NCBI GenBank assembly: GCA_021155195.1
Contig: JAJNPV010000042.1
Span: forward strand, 620,001 to 684,000
DNA from: Ohtaekwangia sp.
GTDB lineage: Bacteria; Bacteroidota; Bacteroidia; Cytophagales; Cyclobacteriaceae
DNA length: 64,000 bases
Direction of reading: 5' to 3'
Positions within the stretch are counted from its first letter, which is position 1; each line of letters starts with the position of its first letter. Below, in pieces: positions 61,927 through 64,000 of the stretch. The notes beneath the pieces were generated by a model. The model had not been told where the DNA came from and did no database searches. It worked only from the letters and a program-made list of their open reading frames with translations. The position numbers and the translations under genes are program-made.

Positions 61927-62727
61927 ATGACTTGTATAAACTGCTCAACCGCTACCATCGAAAAATTTTGTCCTAACTGTGGGCAACGTCAGGAGGTTAA
62001 AAAACTCTCCATCAAAGAAGGTTGGAGTGATTTCTGGGCGCGTATTTATGGTTTTGATGGAATGTTTCCAAGAACCTTGAGAGACCTTACACTCCACCCC
62101 GGTGAAGCTTCAAGACGATACATTGAAGGAAATCGGATTGCCTATTATGGACCGGTTGGGTATTTTTTTTTGATGATTACATTGCTCTATGTGGTAGCAA
62201 GCCTATTAGATGTGGATCTTAAAGAGTTTTTAAAGCATGGATCAGATACCGGATTTCAACAAAAACCGAAGCCGGGAAGTGGACAAGATCAATACATGCA
62301 ATATATGTTTACGCTTGTCTCTGACAATTTGAAATTAATTTCCTTTGCAATTATTCCCGTTCAGGCGTTCTGTTCCCGCTACCTGTTTTTTCGCAAGAGT
62401 AATCTCAACTTTGTCGAAAATACGGTACTTCCGTTTTATGTACTGGGTCATGTGTATTGGATCAGCATCATGAGCCTATTATTCTATTATCTTACCGGAA
62501 GCTTCTTTCCTTATTGGCTTCAAATGGGTATTTCAATTCTATTTTTTGGCTATGCGTATGCTGATTTGTTTCGATATCAGTCCAGGATAAAAGCTTTTTT
62601 TAAAGGGTTAGCGGTTTATCTAACAACTCAAGTTTTATTCGGGATCATTGTTGCAATCGTTGTGATTTTTATGATCCTATTAAATCCTGATGTTTTAGAA
62701 ATGCTTAAACCATCTAATAATCGTTGA
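61927..62727 (+). CDS. DUF3667 family protein with zinc-ribbon N-terminus
   Basis: A 266-residue protein. The N-terminus is a zinc ribbon (CINCSTATIEKFCPNCGQ, CxxC pairs), then FPRTLRDLTLHPGEASRRYI, the DUF3667 hallmark, and about five hydrophobic segments. The frame opens with TTG at 61921, but ATG 61927 gives MTCINC, the usual start. The function of DUF3667 is unknown. It lies 63 bases after the regulator gene and may be part of its operon. Confidence 0.85.
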   Translation: MTCINCSTATIEKFCPNCGQRQEVKKLSIKEGWSDFWARIYGFDGMFPRTLRDLTLHPGEASRRYIEGNRIAYYGPVGYFFLMITLLYVVASLLDVDLKEFLKHGSDTGFQQKPKPGSGQDQYMQYMFTLVSDNLKLISFAIIPVQAFCSRYLFFRKSNLNFVENTVLPFYVLGHVYWISIMSLLFYYLTGSFFPYWLQMGISILFFGYAYADLFRYQSRIKAFFKGLAVYLTTQVLFGIIVAIVVIFMILLNPDVLEMLKPSNNR

Positions 62728-62830
62728 TCGTTTTGTAATCAGGAGCTGAAAGAGACAGTTCTGTCATCTGCTTGACAATCTTTCGGGTGGTATTGACCGT
62801 ATATAGCTTCATATTTCAAAAATCAACAGC

Positions 62831-63241
62831 ATGAAAAATTTACAATCAGTACTTTTTTGGGGCGCGCGTCTAATAGCCGCAATCATCATGGCTCAGACTT
62901 TGTATTTTAAATTTTCAGCATCCGAAGAGTCAGTATATATTTTCTCTGTGGTGGGCATGGAGCCATGGGGTCGTATTGGTATTGGTGTTTTAGAATTAAT
63001 TGCCTCTATTTTAATTCTGATTCCAGCAACCGTGTGGCTTGGTTCTGTTTTAGCTGTTGGCTTAATGGCTGGCGCATTGGGAATGCATGCAACGATGCTT
63101 GGAATTGAAGTAAAGGGTGATGGAGGTCAATTATTTATTTACGCTTTACTAGTAGCTATATGTGGAATGTACGCATTTTGGCAAAGCCGAAAGGACATTC
63201 CACAGGGAGTTAAAAAATTCTTGCCGTCATTTCTTAAGTAA
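62831..63241 (+). CDS. DoxX family membrane protein
   Basis: A 136-residue protein with four hydrophobic segments and the DoxX pattern: ARLIAAIIMAQTLYFKFSAS at the start, GWIG-like region (GMEPWGRIGIGVLELIASIL) and GMHATMLGI. DoxX relatives are linked to terminal oxidases or thiosulfate oxidation, but most have no defined function. The last 15 bases overlap the convergent gene. Confidence 0.8.
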   Translation: MKNLQSVLFWGARLIAAIIMAQTLYFKFSASEESVYIFSVVGMEPWGRIGIGVLELIASILILIPATVWLGSVLAVGLMAGALGMHATMLGIEVKGDGGQLFIYALLVAICGMYAFWQSRKDIPQGVKKFLPSFLK

Positions 63242-63991
63242 GGCTACTAATTTCTCCAGATCATCAGACAACGCAGGTACACTACTTAAATAAGATTTTA
63301 GGCCTTCACTCAAGTAGTTTGGGATTGTTTCGTTTTTACCAACTTTGCTTTGAATATCGCGCAGCAAATCAAGAGCATCTTTCTTCGCTGAAAAGTCTTC
63401 GGCTTCTACTTTCTTTACTAGTGATTCTATAGCTAGTGCTACTTCGCTATTCATAGCGGGAACAGATTCAGAAATAATGGGGGTTGAATTGTTAGTCTCA
63501 ATGCATTCATTGTAGTCATCTATGATTTTATCTATTTCTTTTCTCGATAACTCACCGCCCTTAATTTGCGCTGAAACACTTTCGCAATCTTCCAGGTAGC
63601 CGCTGAGAATTTTTTTGAAACCAAGATTAGGCACTTCCATGGAAGAGCCATCTAGCTTAGTTAACAGCCTGCCATCGTAGCTATTTTGATTGGGTAATCG
63701 AAATGCATACATGCTTAAATAGCCTCGCTTTAATACTTTCATCAACATGATTTTGGTATCGTATTGAAGTGGTTTATACTCCTGCCCGTCTTTGTTAATA
63801 GAAAGCAACTGCAAGGCTGTAAACATTTCCTTCTTCTTATTAACTTCCAGTTGAACGCGATCAAGTTGATCGTAAGAAAGAATTCGCAACTCACCAAAGA
63901 GTGTATCAGCTTTTGAAGTAATCAGATAATTAGTTTTTTGAGCAATTGTTGAATAAGAAATCAACATCAACATCACAAGAATACGCTTCAT
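63227..63991 (-). CDS. Exported protein of unknown function, 254 residues
   Basis: The start (ATG 63991) encodes a signal peptide (MKRILVMLMLISYSTIAQ) followed by a beta-rich domain (LITSKADTLFGELRILSYD, RVQLEVNKKKEMF, YKPLQYDTKIMLMKVLKRGYL) and a Ser/Glu-rich helical C-terminal half. I do not recognise a family. It is complete within the window, and its 3' end overlaps the DoxX gene by 15 bp. Confidence 0.7.
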   Translation of the reverse strand: MKRILVMLMLISYSTIAQKTNYLITSKADTLFGELRILSYDQLDRVQLEVNKKKEMFTALQLLSINKDGQEYKPLQYDTKIMLMKVLKRGYLSMYAFRLPNQNSYDGRLLTKLDGSSMEVPNLGFKKILSGYLEDCESVSAQIKGGELSRKEIDKIIDDYNECIETNNSTPIISESVPAMNSEVALAIESLVKKVEAEDFSAKKDALDLLRDIQSKVGKNETIPNYLSEGLKSYLSSVPALSDDLEKLVALLKK

Positions 63992-64000
63992 AAATTAATT

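Noticed and set aside
1..64000. tRNA, rRNA, insertion sequences and prophage genes
   Set aside because: No transposase or integrase motif was found among the proteins, and I noticed no tRNA-like cloverleaf or rRNA segment in the gaps. A covariance-model search could still find a small RNA.

Overview
The window looks like a chromosomal segment of a Bacteroidota bacterium, most likely of the order Cytophagales. The evidence is type IX secretion (T9SS) cargo with gliding-type and type A C-terminal sorting domains, PorP/SprF outer-membrane proteins, a type III glutamine synthetase, head-GIN and TonB-receptor proteins, Bacteroidota-style promoters (TTTG / TAnnTTTG) and several families of short interspersed repeats often seen between genes in this phylum. 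Genus and species cannot be fixed from sequence reading alone. I see no tRNA, rRNA, CRISPR array, insertion sequence or prophage.

Layout. (1) 3-17295: two consecutive surface-adhesin/PorP-SprF pairs. The first adhesin is a giant (more than 3780 residues visible, 5' end outside the window) built from about 30 PKD-like repeats, 16 of them closely related units of about 104 residues. The second is a 1245-residue PKD protein. Both end in a type B T9SS domain and each is followed directly by its own SprF-like gene, as in the SprB/SprF gliding system. (2) 17296-19028: a small ABC exporter-like pair. (3) 19123-25263: a ligase-associated DNA-damage-response helicase and the PdeM nuclease, separated by a PiT phosphate transporter on the other strand, then a CapA-like phosphatase. 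(4) 25234-30856: an outer-membrane barrel with an LTA-synthase-type sulfatase, an amidohydrolase lipoprotein, a TerB-like protein and a head-GIN protein. (5) 30919-40316: a possible 52-codon gene, glutamine synthetase III, an alpha/beta hydrolase with an S41 protease, an M16 protease and an M19 dipeptidase. (6) 41215-45596: a minus-strand run of FabH, a 74-residue protein, a GntP transporter, RidA and a D-serine-dehydratase-like PLP enzyme. I read the last three as a D-amino-acid (D-serine/D-threonine) uptake and deamination set. (7) 45813-50427: two convergent T9SS type A cargo proteins, a CRTAC1-like FG-GAP protein and a vanadium-type haloperoxidase. (8) 50479-56628: leucyl-tRNA synthetase, a short accessory group (CHASE2 lipoprotein, DMT transporter, GNAT) and an M28 peptidase. 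(9) 57110-63991: TonB-dependent receptor, a small exported protein, a LytS/LytTR two-component pair, DUF3667, DoxX and an unknown exported protein.

The most unusual layer is repetitive DNA. At least five families of short repeats occur between genes, and some have entered coding sequence: two in-frame segments of LeuRS, the signal peptide of the CapA-like protein and the stop codon of RidA. The TonB receptor gene is bracketed by two direct copies of a hairpin repeat.
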